Shown: positions 22,143-33,470 of the stretch, piece by piece
How positions within the stretch are numbered: position 1 is the stretch's first letter
Layout: each line of letters opens with the position of its first letter
NCBI GenBank assembly: GCA_023213395.1
Contig: CM041465.1
Location: 186,255,741 to 186,319,740, forward strand
Reading direction: 5' to 3'
From: Cycas panzhihuaensis
Taxonomy: Eukaryota > Cycadophyta
Length of the DNA: 64,000 bases
Made by a program: the position numbers and the translations under genes
The notes under the pieces: model-generated
The model's input: the letters and a program-made list of their open reading frames with translations, nothing else
What the model was told of the DNA's origin: nothing
The model's database searches: none

Positions 22143-22401
22143 AAAAAAAGACCTAATGATGTGACAGTTAAAGTTAAATTTCTAGAAGTTAAAGTTAATA
22201 TTGCAGCTATTCTTTTTTGTATAAATCAAGTATCATTTACTTATAGTTTTTTTACATCATTCCATAGTAAAGAGACATATGTGGCTATAAGGATAAGAAG
22301 AGTTGATAAAGATCAAGTAGATCAAGATTAGAATTTTAAATTTTTTTCAAATACAAGTTCCATAAGTTTAAGGAGAAGATACAAGTGTTTGTGATGATTA
22401 T
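22143..22401 (+). pseudogene. Gag C-terminal extension of element B
   Basis: Continues the frame of the 24-bp repeats to a stop at 22331: KKRPNDVTVKVKFLEVKVNI, then a hydrophobic stretch and a charged tail RIRRVDKDQVDQD. I recognise no domain. The charged tail before the polypurine tract is also seen in the gag of element D, so it may be a feature of this design. Confidence 0.4.
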
Positions 22402-22411
22402 TAAGGGGGAG
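22402..22411 (+). other. Polypurine tract of element B
   Basis: TAAGGGGGAG, three bases before the 3' LTR (TGTTGGAGTT). Primes plus-strand synthesis. Confidence 0.8.
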
Positions 22412-22413
22412 AA

Positions 22414-22830
22414 TGTTGGAGTTAATCGTCATCCCTCCACTCCTACCTTCCAACCAAGATTATACACCTCATCAACCTTATTTTACACATGTGGATGATC
22501 AACATCTATAGGTAAGTTAAGGTAAGTTTAATATTGATTTAAGTTAATTTGCGTTAGTTTTATTTGAGTTAAGTTAGCATTATTTTATTATTAATTTAAA
22601 TTTCAGGGGTTGAGGAGTTTCCCTCCTCTCCCAAATTATAAATATTGAGAGGTGTGCAACCCTGGTATCTTTAGACACCACCCTCATTTGAGAAATTTGT
22701 AATGCTCACTTCTCACAATGGATTGAATATAGAAGTTTCATGTGTTTATGCTACAACAATATGTTGATGTATGGATCTATTGAAGTTTATTCTATGTTCT
22801 ACCCTGTTCTCCTGCAATATTTTTTCTACA
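22414..22830 (+). repeat. 3' LTR of element B
   Basis: 417 bp, TGTTGGAGTT to TTTCTACA; longer than the 5' LTR by one internal block of about 60 bases rich in GTAAGTTAA motifs. Confidence 0.85.
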
Positions 22831-24503
22831 AATTCACCTTTGCTATAAAATTTAAATGAATCAATAAAGAGCTAAAATTATGAGCCAAAAGTATAAATCT
22901 TTTAATATTTAAATACAAAGCACTAGACTTTGAAATAATGATCAATGTTCAACTTATAGTCTCTTCAAGTAATGACAAATATATGAGGCTTTAAAGAGAT
23001 GAACTATGAAGTATAAATGTAAATATAATAAAATGCTTAAAGGAAATGATTTTTAGAAGCTTCAAAGAGCCAAAAACTAACTTACAGCTATGTAATATAA
23101 TGAACTTCAAAAAATATAATGGCTTTAAGACAAACAAAATGTTCTTTTGATTGGTGAATTAATGAGCTCAAGATATATAAAGTTGCTAGCAAATATTTCT
23201 AGAAGGAATTAATTAAGAAATGCTCTTTGTAGATTCACATGTAAACTAGGTACAATCTAAAGTATTAAAGAAAATCAAAGACCTTAAATATATAAAGAAA
23301 TCTTTTAAATTTAAATGTAAATGCTAAAAAAGAGAATGATAGTAGTAGAGAGTAACAATTTGTCACTTTGATCTAAATAGGGCTCTTGATCTTCAAGAAG
23401 CCAAAAATGAAGCTAAAGAGCTAAAAAATAACTTCTAAGCTTATAAAACCAAGAAAATATTATTAAAAATTAATTAGCATCTAAATAATAAATAAGCATA
23501 TTTAGTTAGAATAAAAAACTTGGCTCAAAATATCAGAAAATTTATCCAAATAGGAACAAATCAAAACCTTAAATTTATTATCTTTAAGGACCTATAAAAT
23601 AATATTGAATCATAATAAAATATATTTCAACACATATATCATTAAAAAATATTTTTTGACAGATTTAGCCATTCAAAAAAGGAGCTCCTGGAGTAAAAGT
23701 TATGACTATTTTAAGAACTTTGTTGTTAGGGTTTCTAAGGACTATAATAGTACTTAGTGGTGAAATACTAATAACTTTTTGCTTCTACCTCTAATTGACC
23801 TTAAACTACTTCCATTGGAAGGGAAATTCAAAAATTTATACAATAAAAAAAAATTGAGTCATTTGGACACTTGTAGCCAAAGTTATGGCTCTTTGAAGTT
23901 GAGGTTTTAGAACTATCCCAAAAGTACAGTGATAGAAAAGCAGGCCAAAATTAAATATACTATAATTTCTATAACCTTTTTCCAAAACTAGCACTATGAC
24001 CATTTAAAATTTGTGCTACAAGCCTTTTTATTTCAAATTCTCTATTTATTGTTTAAAAATCTTTTGATTTTGCTCCTAACGAGTAAAACTTCCATATGCC
24101 CAAAACCCTTAAAAAATTAATTTAACTAAAAAATAGATCCCTAACTCTTGTATAGATAAAAAATGGCTATAAACTATATACAAATATAAAAAAATATGGA
24201 TTATTTTGAGAATATATATAAAAAATAGTCAAAATTTTTAATGAAAATAATGTAAAAATTATCAATAAGCTTTATAAAAATTGGATAAAAACCAATATAC
24301 TACTTGCCATGAGTAGTTTCGATAGATCTCCTTTCCAAAAACTTAGTAGATCTTGTTTTGATACTAGATGAAGCCAAATGATGAGGTTTTGAATGTAGTC
24401 TAAGATCCAAAATGTTAAGTGAAACCAAGTAGGCCAAGATCAAGATGTTAATGATATAAAATATTGCCAAGATCTGGCTCTGATACCATGTTAGAAAGAT
24501 CTA
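22831..24503 (-). other. Leader of element A, right of the B insertion
   Basis: Noncoding 5' leader of A, about 1.7 kb. Its last 200 bases before the primer-binding site are shared with element E (6055-6192). No domain seen. Confidence 0.65.
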
Positions 24504-24515
24504 GCTCTGATACCA
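24477..24515 (-). other. Primer-binding site of element A, duplicated with LTR edge
   Basis: GCTCTGATACCATGTTA occurs at 24477-24493 and again at 24504-24520. The reverse complement TGGTATCAGAGC pairs with initiator tRNA-Met. The outer copy abuts the true LTR; the inner one is a 27-bp direct duplication that includes the first bases of the LTR. Confidence 0.85.
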
Positions 24516-24857
24516 TGTTAAAGTATGGAGAACATAGCAGAATAGGTAAATATACAAATCAAAATAACATTTAAAGTATATTAATAGTACATATTGTAAA
24601 TATCATTCTATTAATCTATCTTTGAAGAGAGTACATACAAATTCCTTTGATGAAGGTGGTGTTAAAGAATACCATGGCTTTGAATCCCATGAGGGAATCC
24701 TCTTCAACCTCCAAAATTCAAAGTAATATAAAATAATAACTTAACACTAAAATAATAACAATGTATAATAAAATAATCTCACCTTAACTTACCATGATGA
24801 TGTGTGCACTCACATATTCTTAAGGTGGGAGTTAAGTGAGGGACATTAACCCTAACA
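24516..24857 (-). repeat. 5' LTR of element A
   Basis: 342 bp, TGTTAAAGTATGG to TAACCCTAACA, aligning with 15008-15371. Confidence 0.85.
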
Positions 24858-24862
24858 TCTTA
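24858..24862. repeat. Right TSD (TCTTA) of element A
   Basis: Same five bases as 15003-15007, so the two LTRs 9.5 kb apart belong to one insertion. Confidence 0.85.
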
Positions 24863-25219
24863 ACTACTATAAACTTAGATTTACTAATTTTATTCACCGC
24901 AACTCTCCTTTATCTTTTGAAGGCTAAGAGACCTCCATAGCCTCTCCACTATTAAACTCTACCCCTCCTTATTTTAATGAATGCAATACCTTTCTCATCA
25001 ATGACACTATCAATGTCGATCTTGGTATTACAATGATCCTCATATCATTAAAGTAGGGGCCCATTTCTCTCTAAAAGAGATCCAATAGATCAAGGGGCTC
25101 TCCATTAACTCTTCATCTACTTCCATGTGAAATTATTCACATATGAAGGGATTCCAACTTGGTGTGATTATCCATATAAGTGCTAGTGCTAAGTTTACCT
25201 CTTTATGTTAGAATGACTT
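24863..25219. other. Unassigned spacer before T2
   Basis: No clear domain. It is the right side of the target site of A and may be an eroded part of the T2 polyprotein. Confidence 0.4.
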
Positions 25220-25510
25220 GATAAGACTTGGCTCCTAACTTATCAAAATAATCTCTCTTCTAAAAGGAAGGCTCAAGATACCTATAATTAGAAACTATAA
25301 TCACAAAAGTTCAAAGTGGAAGATAAAGTGCTTAAACTGGAATATCTCTATAAAAAGTACTATAAATTTATACCAAACTAGATAGGCCCCTTCATTGTAA
25401 TTCAAGATCTAGATAATGGTGCCTATCACATTTTTATGATGTATGGGAGTAAGTTTGAGAGTCTTATTAAATCTTAGTTCCTTTATCCCTATTATGCACA
25501 GCTCATCACT
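25220..25510 (+). pseudogene. Ty3/gypsy (Tat-like) integrase C-terminus, element T2
   Basis: Forward-strand piece reading KFKVEDKVLKLEYLYKKYYK, then IGPFIVIQDLDNGAYHIFMM and GSKFESLI. This is the SH3-like GPF/Y module at the end of Ty3 integrases (pattern GDxVL-x(n)-GP(F/Y)xV-x(n)-GAY). The closest relative in the window is the same module in T1 (43980-44175: VGDKVLKLEYLY, VGPYLVIKNLSNGAY). The catalytic core upstream is not recognisable, cut or eroded before 25220. Confidence 0.8.
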
Positions 25511-26560
25511 TCCATCACTTTATAATGATATTAAACTATAATATGCTCTAACATAAGCATAAACTATTACCCATTCCCCCAAGCCCAACACTTGGGGACA
25601 TTTCAACTCTAAAATAAGTATAAACTACATAGTTTCTATTTATCTTACTTAGGGAATTCCCACTTACACTTTCCTATTATAGGCTTTGCAAGGAAGGCCT
25701 TAAGTGATGAGAAGTAGATTATGAAGTTTCTTGGAAAAGAGATATATTTCTTTGAGAAGTTGATGAAAGGTTAGGTCTATAATTTCTTTAATATCTCCAC
25801 AGTTGAAGGGTACTAGTCACTATTTCATCGTAGATCTCTTCCCTTATTAAAGGAGCCTCTTAACTCCTTTTGCAAGGAATTTGATACTTTTAATGGAAAT
25901 GTCATTCAGATACTCATTACTTAGACATATACATTATTGTTGGACATCCACATGAAGTTTCCTAGATATTATGAATTAAATCTTGACTATTATCTCATGA
26001 GGGAGATCATTGGAGTCTAAAATCATCTACTAGGTTACCTATTCACCACTATGCTTCATGATTTTAGTTGTCTTGTGTAGTAGTTAGATTTTAATTTAGT
26101 AAGAATAGATTTTGTGGCTTATCCTTGTGATTTTTCCTTAATTTTGGATTTATCGCCTCTACTTCTTAGTGCCCCTCATCTCCTACTAAAGGTCAATTCC
26201 ATGTATAAAGATCTTGTCTTCTTCACCTATAACACCTATCATCGATTGTTCACTATAAGGGGATATGGAGAGAATAAGGTCATAAATACTCATATACCTA
26301 TGTCAAGTCATGTACCAAAAAATAAGTATATATATGCCAAGTCATGTATCGATATTTATAGTAGGCTCTTCATCATTACTTTATCCTCTTATAAAATGGA
26401 GATCATAGCCCATTGATTAGATACGTACCTTATGAGCCCTTTTACACTTGCATCCACTTCTTGGTACATCTCTCATCCCCTATAGGTGGATTTTATATGG
26501 GTCTTATCATATCTATATCTCATTACCTCATCTAGGTGCCATAGTTGTGGCTAGCCTAAG
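25511..26560 (+). pseudogene. Unrecognised forward-strand frame downstream of T2 integrase
   Basis: After the integrase come a proline-rich piece with PQAQHLGTFQL (about 25590) and then a broken frame readable as KFLGKEIYFFEKLMKG (25710-25760), EPLNSFCKEFDTFNGNVIQI (25850-25915) and a 100-codon ORF at 26114-26416. I do not recognise a domain. Tat-lineage elements often carry extra ORFs after integrase; this could be one. T1 has a gap of similar position (44181-46310) without an obvious copy. Confidence 0.4.
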
Positions 26561-27640
26561 CCATGGGTAAACAAAAGTATCACATCTAAGCTCTATTGAA
26601 TACCTACATAACTGACTATGTCTCCTCCTATATAAATCTAGTCTATGTTAGTCATATATCAACTAAAATGGTAAGTAAATCATGTAGTTAGTTAAAGGGT
26701 CTAGAACATACTTACCAACCATATTCCTCCCTACATATGCCTTATCAATATCTTCTTCTTCTCTATCTAGAAATACAACATGTGGTTGCTTGACACCAGC
26801 ATGAACCTCTCCCTCTCCCTCTCTCTATGGTAGGCTCCTCCTAACCTCATCCTGTCTTGGGTTCCCATCACCCTCATTGTCTATCTCTTCATCAAATGTA
26901 AATATGATCCCTATGATGGATCTCTAATGAAGTTTAGTGGCATACCCATATCTAACACTAGCACCCCCACTAATTTGACCTCTACTCTCTCTAATGTGCC
27001 TCTATCATGGCCTTATCATCCACTGGTTTATCACTAGATCATTTATCCCTAAATTTATCATCATTCCCTATGGTTATGTAATGCTCAGATGGTCAAATAA
27101 CTAGGCCTATTGGATAGATAAATAGGATAATCTACCTCTCCCATGTTACCTTGTGCTTATTAGTTGCTCATGTATATAACTAACTATCAATGAGACCTAC
27201 TTGAACCTCATTCCTTAATCATGAAGTTGGATGACTAGGATCCATCCCTTACGAATCTATTTATAATTTTGTTGATTAGATATATGAAACATAATCACCA
27301 TAGCTAGCACTTTCTACCCTAATGGCACCCCATTTACTCCTTACATTACTTACATATTGATTCCATTATAGATCTAATGATTTATTAAGCTTGTTAGGTA
27401 AGTGACAGAAATATCCCCATGTCTAATCTATTGGCATAAAGGCTACTCTCACCCTCCTCCCTATCTATAAGACCCCTAATATCCTTTGTACATTATCTAG
27501 GGTGATCTCTAGGTCATCAACTCCTCTAAATCTAAAGACAGTAGTCCCTAGCACTTATTGGCTAATCTAATCCATCAATAACCTTGTGTCCATTACTAAG
27601 TAGCTAGGAAAGTAAGCTCATAACACCCCACACCATTATA
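26561..27640 (-). pseudogene. Antisense plant mobile domain (PMD) fragment, T2
   Basis: Reverse-strand reading near 27450-27570 gives VFRFRGVDDLEITLDNVQRI, then LGVL and GRRVRVAFMP. The plant mobile domain has F-x-F-x-G-E-(M/I)-T-(I/L)-T-L-(E/D)-D-V-x-x-(I/L)-L-G-L, so the hydrophobic and ITLDNV...LG pattern fits. PMD proteins are plant proteins of unclear biochemical role; PMD-like ORFs have also been described as extra, antisense ORFs of Tat-type elements. The rest of the domain to the left is broken by stops. The same motif occurs in T1 (48290-48390). Confidence 0.6.
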
Positions 27641-30500
27641 GCATGGCCCTATCTCTATTTGCCAATCCAATTCTAACCTCTTGTAACATCTCCCCATCAT
27701 TATTTCTTGACTTGATGTGGCACAATCTTTATAAGTCAAATCACTCAAAAAGTTATCAATTCTTATACATAATATCATGTTTGATTCCTTGTGAGTCTAT
27801 TTTCATAAAAGAATTCCTTCAAAATTATATTTTCTAACCAAAATTCTAGTTTTCTATTAACCATTATTATTTGGTAATATCATACTACCAAAATTTAATT
27901 GATACCACTAAATTTAGGGTCATACTATCAAATTATCTAGTGAAGATATAAAAAATATTAAAGCTATTGCTAAAATATTTAATGGAATAATAGAAATGTA
28001 GTAGTATCTATATAATTTTAGTGGTATGATACTACCACAATATAAAAAAAGAGAGTAAAAAAGAAAATTCTCAATGTCATAGATTTCCTAATGGTTAAAA
28101 TTCATCATGTAGCTCTATTAGGTGGGCCCACTCCTAATTTGTAAGAAATTGGGAGTAATTTACTTTGTGTTTGACCATTTTTTATGAATTTTGGTATTAG
28201 AAAACCATCCTGATACAAACTTATTCTATTTTTTCTTAAAATAAAAAATATAACCATTAAAACTCACTAGATAAGCAAGTCATAGATCTATTGCCTCATT
28301 GTAACTTATGGCTCATCAAATGGTTGCTTGGTTCTTTTGCATTGACCAAATCTCTGTCATAGGTGGTTTCACATATGGTAAAGTGTTTGGTAAAAATGAA
28401 TAAGTTTTCTTCCCCTTTTATAATTTTTTCTCTCACCATTTAAATAGTCATATGAGTTTCACTTTGCTTAACATTTCTTTTATTTGATTAACATTTCTAG
28501 GCCTGTGTGCTTTTACTTGAAATCTTTTATCCTATTTAAACCCTTCAAGCTTATCATTTGCTACCTATTTTCTCTTGTTCTTATTTTTTATCTAACTTAT
28601 TTCTTCCTACTATTATCTATTACTTCTTGTCTAGTTCATTACAATCTCATTTATTATAGTTGTTAGAAATAATTTCACATTCATGATACTACCTTTTAGC
28701 CTTAATCATCTAGACATGAAATGTTTAAACTTCTTATTTCCCTTTTCTTCTATCATTATGTTGTCCCTTGTATACATCATAACTCTACCTAAACTCAGAT
28801 TCATGCATCAATGGCTCAGGATATACCATTTTTAAACATCCTTATTATTTTCCTATGTCAATTGAAGGATCATACAATCATTTTATTCTATAAAAATATT
28901 ACCTAAATGAATAGAGCATCCATCTTGTATCAGACCCCTTCCCAATCTTGAATTATTCATAATCATAGCCTATTGTTTTGGCATTCAAGGTAGGTCATGT
29001 GTTGGTCTTATCCCTGCCTACTAATAAGTAGTTCAGGTCTAGGTTGTCTGGGTCACTTAGGGAATCTAGATCCTAGTTATGGATTACTAATCTCCTCCAG
29101 TGATTAAATCATTCTTGATACTATGATACAAAATCAATTCAAATATAAGTAGAAAGTGCTAATTATCCCTCCAATAGCATCATCCTAGCATCTAAGATAA
29201 GTTGCATTATGGCCTCATCCCGATCTACCACTCAATAGTTTGGATTTAGATCGATTATGCCTTATAAGCTTTTTAAATTCAATGTTGGTTTACTAGGGAT
29301 CTTATCTAAATTAAATCCTAATGTAACTATCATATTCTATCCCATTTTCTACTCATGAATGCCCTTATTCACTTGTGATCTTACCTATCATCTTTCTCCC
29401 CATCTATTTCCTATTCTCCTTTATTTGTTTGGTAGCTCTTTAGTTGACCTTCCACAAGTTATGACTACATCCATGGCATATTTCATTCACATAGATGAAG
29501 GAAGTGAAGAGAACCTTAGGTCTTTGATTATCACTTGAATCATTTAAGCTCTTTTTAGTCAAGTTGTCATAAGTACAAGATTTTTTCTTCCCTTTACTAC
29601 AAATAACCTAATTAAGTATGTTGTTATTCTTGGTGCACTCTAGAATATAATATGCGAGTAGTTTTTTAGAATCATTCTCTGAACATATTCCCTCTTGACC
29701 ATACACTAATTAACTAGTATTTTTCAAACCCTTAGCCCCTAACTTCATGTGATTATTAATTTGGGTAGGTCGTTCTTAATATAGTTTCATTATCTCTAGA
29801 TTCATCATATCCTTAGAGTTTAAAATGCCAAAGTAGATAGCCTACTTAATTATATCCTTGTATAATATCTATGGTTGAAGATTATTATCAACTATTATCA
29901 TCTTGCATCATTCTTGCTACCAAGATTTGACTATTAAGGAGATAAATATTTCCTATATTTTTAGCCTCTATGGCAATTATATATTATTTTCCCTTCATAT
30001 TTACTCTGTGATAAGTAACATATTTTGTATATCCTAAATTCATGAATTGAATTCTAATTTTAGGACACTAATTATTACAAATAGAAACATCATCTTGTAG
30101 GGAGTAAAGGCATGCTTCTTACTCATGATGTAAGCATTCTCTCACTTCCCTTTGGTTTGGTTGATCATTTGGTAGTGATTGCATGTTGATTTGACTATTT
30201 TTTCTCTTTGAAAACTTTTTTTGGTTGTTTTTATAAAACTTGGCAATATTATACCACTACCCTCTACCAAATTCCTTGAGTCTTATATAACATTGTACCA
30301 TAATTTTAGAAATATTACATTATTGTGGACTAGTTTTTGGTGATATTACCTAAAATTTGGCAATATAAGTATTAATTTGTTAGTGTCAATCTAATTTTAG
30401 TAGTATCATACTATACACCTTCAAAATTAGAAAAGATCTTATTTTTTGTCTGCCTATTTAGTTTTATTTTTCCTTTTCTAAATCCCAATATGGCAAAGAA
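27641..30500. other. Unassigned AT-rich region after T2
   Basis: No domain, LTR pair or tRNA-like site found. T-rich on the forward strand. Patches built on TGGTAATATCATACTACCA-like sequence recur at 27870-28045 and 30240-30410. It might be the T2 3' region and LTR, but no second copy is available to test this. Confidence 0.45.
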
Positions 30501-31673
30501 TGTTATGGGATAAGAGAAATAATGGTCTCTTATAAAAAACTATGGTGAAAAAATGCCCTATTAATTCCTAAAGCTAATGGGGTTTAGGATCTTTTTTCAT
30601 TTTCTTGTCATTCTTGGTTTTGAGAGAGCTCTTATTTTATGCCTTCTGTGCTTTTTCAAGCATGGTTTTTATAGCTTTTTGTGCTTGGTGAAGCTTTAAA
30701 TGAGGAAGATCTTAAATTATTTTTAGATTTCTCCATCAAGATTCATGTATTTTTTGATAATTTCTCTTCAAGCCTTAGGAGGTTAGAAGGATTTTGGTGG
30801 TGGATTGTTCTCTAATTCCCTCTAGTAGTGAATTAGCCTCTTGGATAGTGAGCTTTCATTATTTTATTGTTGCTTTCACAATTAATTTACTTTAGCTTTA
30901 ATTGCTTCATGATACTTTCAATAGATCTTGGAGTTTCTTAGCCCTATTTGACGTTTCAAGTGATTCAAGATATAATTCCCTACTTTTGGGCTCAAATTTT
31001 CTTAGGGTTCTCATTCTTTATTGGATGCATTTTTATTGTTTTTTATTAGGGGTTAGTGTTCCTCTTTTCTTCTTACTTATTTATAGGTTTATAATCAAGA
31101 TCCCTCATTTAGATTTTGGTATTGCTCAGGATTGATCTCTTACTTATACTCTCCACCTGCTTAGATTTCTTACATCTTATCTCACCTCCCCACATACTTT
31201 GTTGTCATAATAAGAGGATTATATAGCCTTTTCATTATTGATCTAAGAAAGATGCTCCATTTTTAGGTATAATTTATATAAACCATCATTTTATATGATT
31301 CACTTGATTAATTTCCCTTGAGCACTAGAAGTAGGTTCTCATTTTTATTTCTTTTTCGTTCCTATTTTATTTTTCATTTCATATAGTAAATGAATTTATC
31401 TAACATCCCTTTATGTAACATTGCTTACTTGTAGTGTGGCATATTCATATATCATTAGAAGAATGCATACCTTGAAACATACTTACATATATAATCAAAA
31501 CCAAAAGAAAATATAAGAAGGAATAGGAAATTTGAAGGGAAATCCCCTTCATTTCTTGCCTTCTCTATATCTCCTTTTTTTTTTTCTATATGATCTACTA
31601 GGGAGAGTTAAGTGTAAGTGCACTTGAAATCCATAACTCTTGTTTGTATTCTTGAGTGAGTCTATTGTATATT
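30501..31673. other. Unassigned T-rich region
   Basis: Resembles in composition the R/U5 part of a large Tat LTR (TTGAGAGAGCTCTT, long T-rich runs, a 77-codon open frame at 30902-31135 that is probably chance). No partner LTR was found. Confidence 0.3.
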
Positions 31674-31835
31674 TTCTTGGTTAATGTTTCATGTTTCCTT
31701 TATGTATTTACTTGGCATACTTAGGTATATGTTCTTATATTTACTTGATCGATGTTACATGTTTCCTTTTGTGATTTTACTTAGCATGCTTAGGTAGGCA
31801 TGCTTGAGTTTACATGGTTGATGTTACTTGAAGTG
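31674..31835 (+). repeat. 67-68-bp minisatellite, about 2.4 copies
   Basis: Units start at 31674, 31741 and 31809: TTCTTGGTTAATGTTTCATG, TTACTTGATCGATGTTACATG, and TTTACATGGTTGATGTTAC. Within each, TTTACTTRGCATRCTTAGGTA is conserved. Noncoding. Confidence 0.8.
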
Positions 31836-32589
31836 CATAGGAGTTGCATCATTGGATTTGTTCTCTTCTTACTCCTCTTATCTTCTCTTACTTCACAAAT
31901 TTTGGCTCCCTATAGTGTGAATGACACCCATGAAATAATTACAACCAAACATATAGGCTTGTTCTTTAGAACATAGATGACATGTTATTAGTGTATTATA
32001 TGTTGAGGGGATTTAAGAAGTTCATCTTATGGTGTGTTATAAAGATACCACAGAGTCCTAGGTTTAAAGTATCAACACCCTTAATAGTCAATTGTCATTA
32101 GTTATAAGTCAATATGCTATTGTATACATTTTGAGAATAGATTTTCCATACCACTCTAATATATCAAGACCATATTCCCCCAAGGTTCATGTATGTGTGT
32201 TGACACAAGTATATATTATATAAATACTATTCAACATAAGGGATGCAGAGTCTTAGTAGGAGTGTCTTTTATGGTGTTTTTACTTTCTTGCATATGGTTC
32301 CTTTCTTCACCTCTCACTCTTCATGATCTTTTGAGTTGTGATGAAGTTTGTCCCTCCCTCTTCATGCTGCATAATGCTTAAGTTTGAGATAGTCTTACCT
32401 CTAGTTTGTCACCTTCCCTTCTTCCATCCTCTCTCTCCATGAGAGGGCTAGTTCACCTAAGAGCACCCAAATCTTAAGCAAACACTCACTAACCTATAAA
32501 ATAACAAAAAAAATAAAGTTAATAAAATATAGAAATAAAGAATACATAACATTTAGAAATGTCATATTTATTGTATTAAAAAGTAAAAT
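31836..32589. other. Unassigned spacer
   Basis: No recognisable feature. A 62-codon frame at 32193-32381 is short and without known motifs. Confidence 0.4.
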
Positions 32590-33470
32590 TTATTTGACTT
32601 TTAGTATCTTATTACCTTCTATGGAAGCATTTTATCTTTATCTTATTCTCTTTGCTAATGTTTTGAAGAATAAAGGTATATGTGTGTGTTGGGGGCTATG
32701 GGTAGGGGGGAAGTATGGGGAAGATAGAAGTAGAACATTTTATCTTTATTTGATTCTCCTTTTTATTAGATCTTTAGATCGTATTAGCCTATAATAAAAA
32801 ATATAAGGTCTATTATTTTTCTAACTCTTAACATGAGGAAGCTAAGATATTAAGAGTTTAGAATTTGGCAAAAATTAATTATGTTTTCCTTAGAAAAAAA
32901 TTGATCTAAATCTTAGTACCTTACATTCTTATTATCTTCTCTAGAAACTTTTTATCTTTATCTAATTCTTTTCTTTATTGGATCTTGGATTACATTGTGC
33001 CTTAAGCTAAAAATCTAAGGTCTATTATTTTTTAAATATTTAACATAGAGAAGTATAGATCTTTAGAGATCATAATCTAGGAAACTTAATTTTGTTTTTG
33101 TTAAGAAGAAAATTGATATGAATCTTAGTATCTTATTACCTTGCCTAGAAATATTTTATCTTCATTTCATTTTTCTTTTCTAGTGTTTCAAAGAATATGT
33201 ATATAGATATAAGGAGTATGAGGGAGTGGTGTGGTAATAGACCATTTTATATTTATTGGACTATCATTTTTATTATATCTCATACTATACTAGGTATTAA
33301 ACAAAAATGATAAGGTTTATTATTTTTTGAACATTTAACATGGAGAAGTCTACATATTTAGATATTAGAATCTATCAAAAATTAGTTTTCATTTCTTTCA
33401 GAGGAAAGTTTATTTAAATTTTAGTATCTTATTATCTTCACTAGAAACATGTTTTGATATTTCATCTAAT
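32590..33470 (+). repeat. Tandem repeat with long and short units (~300 and ~212 bp)
   Basis: The landmark TTAGTATCTTATTAYCTTC recurs at 32601, 32913 (with an inserted patch), 33125 and 33421, giving spacings of 312, 212 and 296. Shared blocks in each unit are AGAAACATTTTATCTTTAT, AAGGTYTATTATTTTT and TTAACATRRAGAAG. Units 1 and 3 carry an extra block of roughly 90-100 bases (GAATAAAGGTATATGTGTG to AGAACATTTTATCTTTAT) that is partly G-rich on the forward strand; unit 2 lacks it; unit 4 is cut short. Confidence 0.8.

Larger units (their letters stand above)
16450..22830 (+). mobile_element. Gag-only copia-type LTR element B (TR-GAG) carrying host-gene fragments
   Basis: Forward-strand LTR element inserted in the leader of A. 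LTRs are 16450-16798 and 22414-22830; the 3' copy holds about 60 extra bases (GATGATCAACATCTATAGG onward) missing from the 5' copy. Both end in TGCAATATTTTTTCTACA. A primer-binding site for initiator tRNA-Met follows (16843-16854) and a polypurine tract (22402-22411) precedes the 3' LTR. The internal 5.6 kb contains a 145-bp tandem repeat, a cluster of antisense host-gene pieces (18412-19225, perhaps to 20170), a plain AT-rich stretch, and a gag relic just before the polypurine tract. No pol domain is present. A clear 5-bp TSD could not be found, perhaps through decay of the 5' LTR edge. Confidence 0.85.
15008..24857 (-). mobile_element. Gag-only copia-type LTR element A (TR-GAG), split by element B
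   Basis: A complete reverse-strand LTR element interrupted by another. Its LTRs are 15008-15371 (3') and 24516-24857 (5'), both opening with TGTTA and closing with AACA on the forward strand, and alignable throughout. Perfect 5-bp duplications TCTTA flank it (15003-15007 and 24858-24862). Going 5' to 3' on the reverse strand: LTR, primer-binding site at 24504-24515, leader (24503-22831 and 16449-16072), a copia-type gag relic (16071-15383), a polypurine tract (15374-15382) and the 3' LTR. No protease, integrase or RT is present or has room to fit: without the 6.4-kb insertion A is only about 3.5 kb. It must have relied on proteins of another element. Confidence 0.85.
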
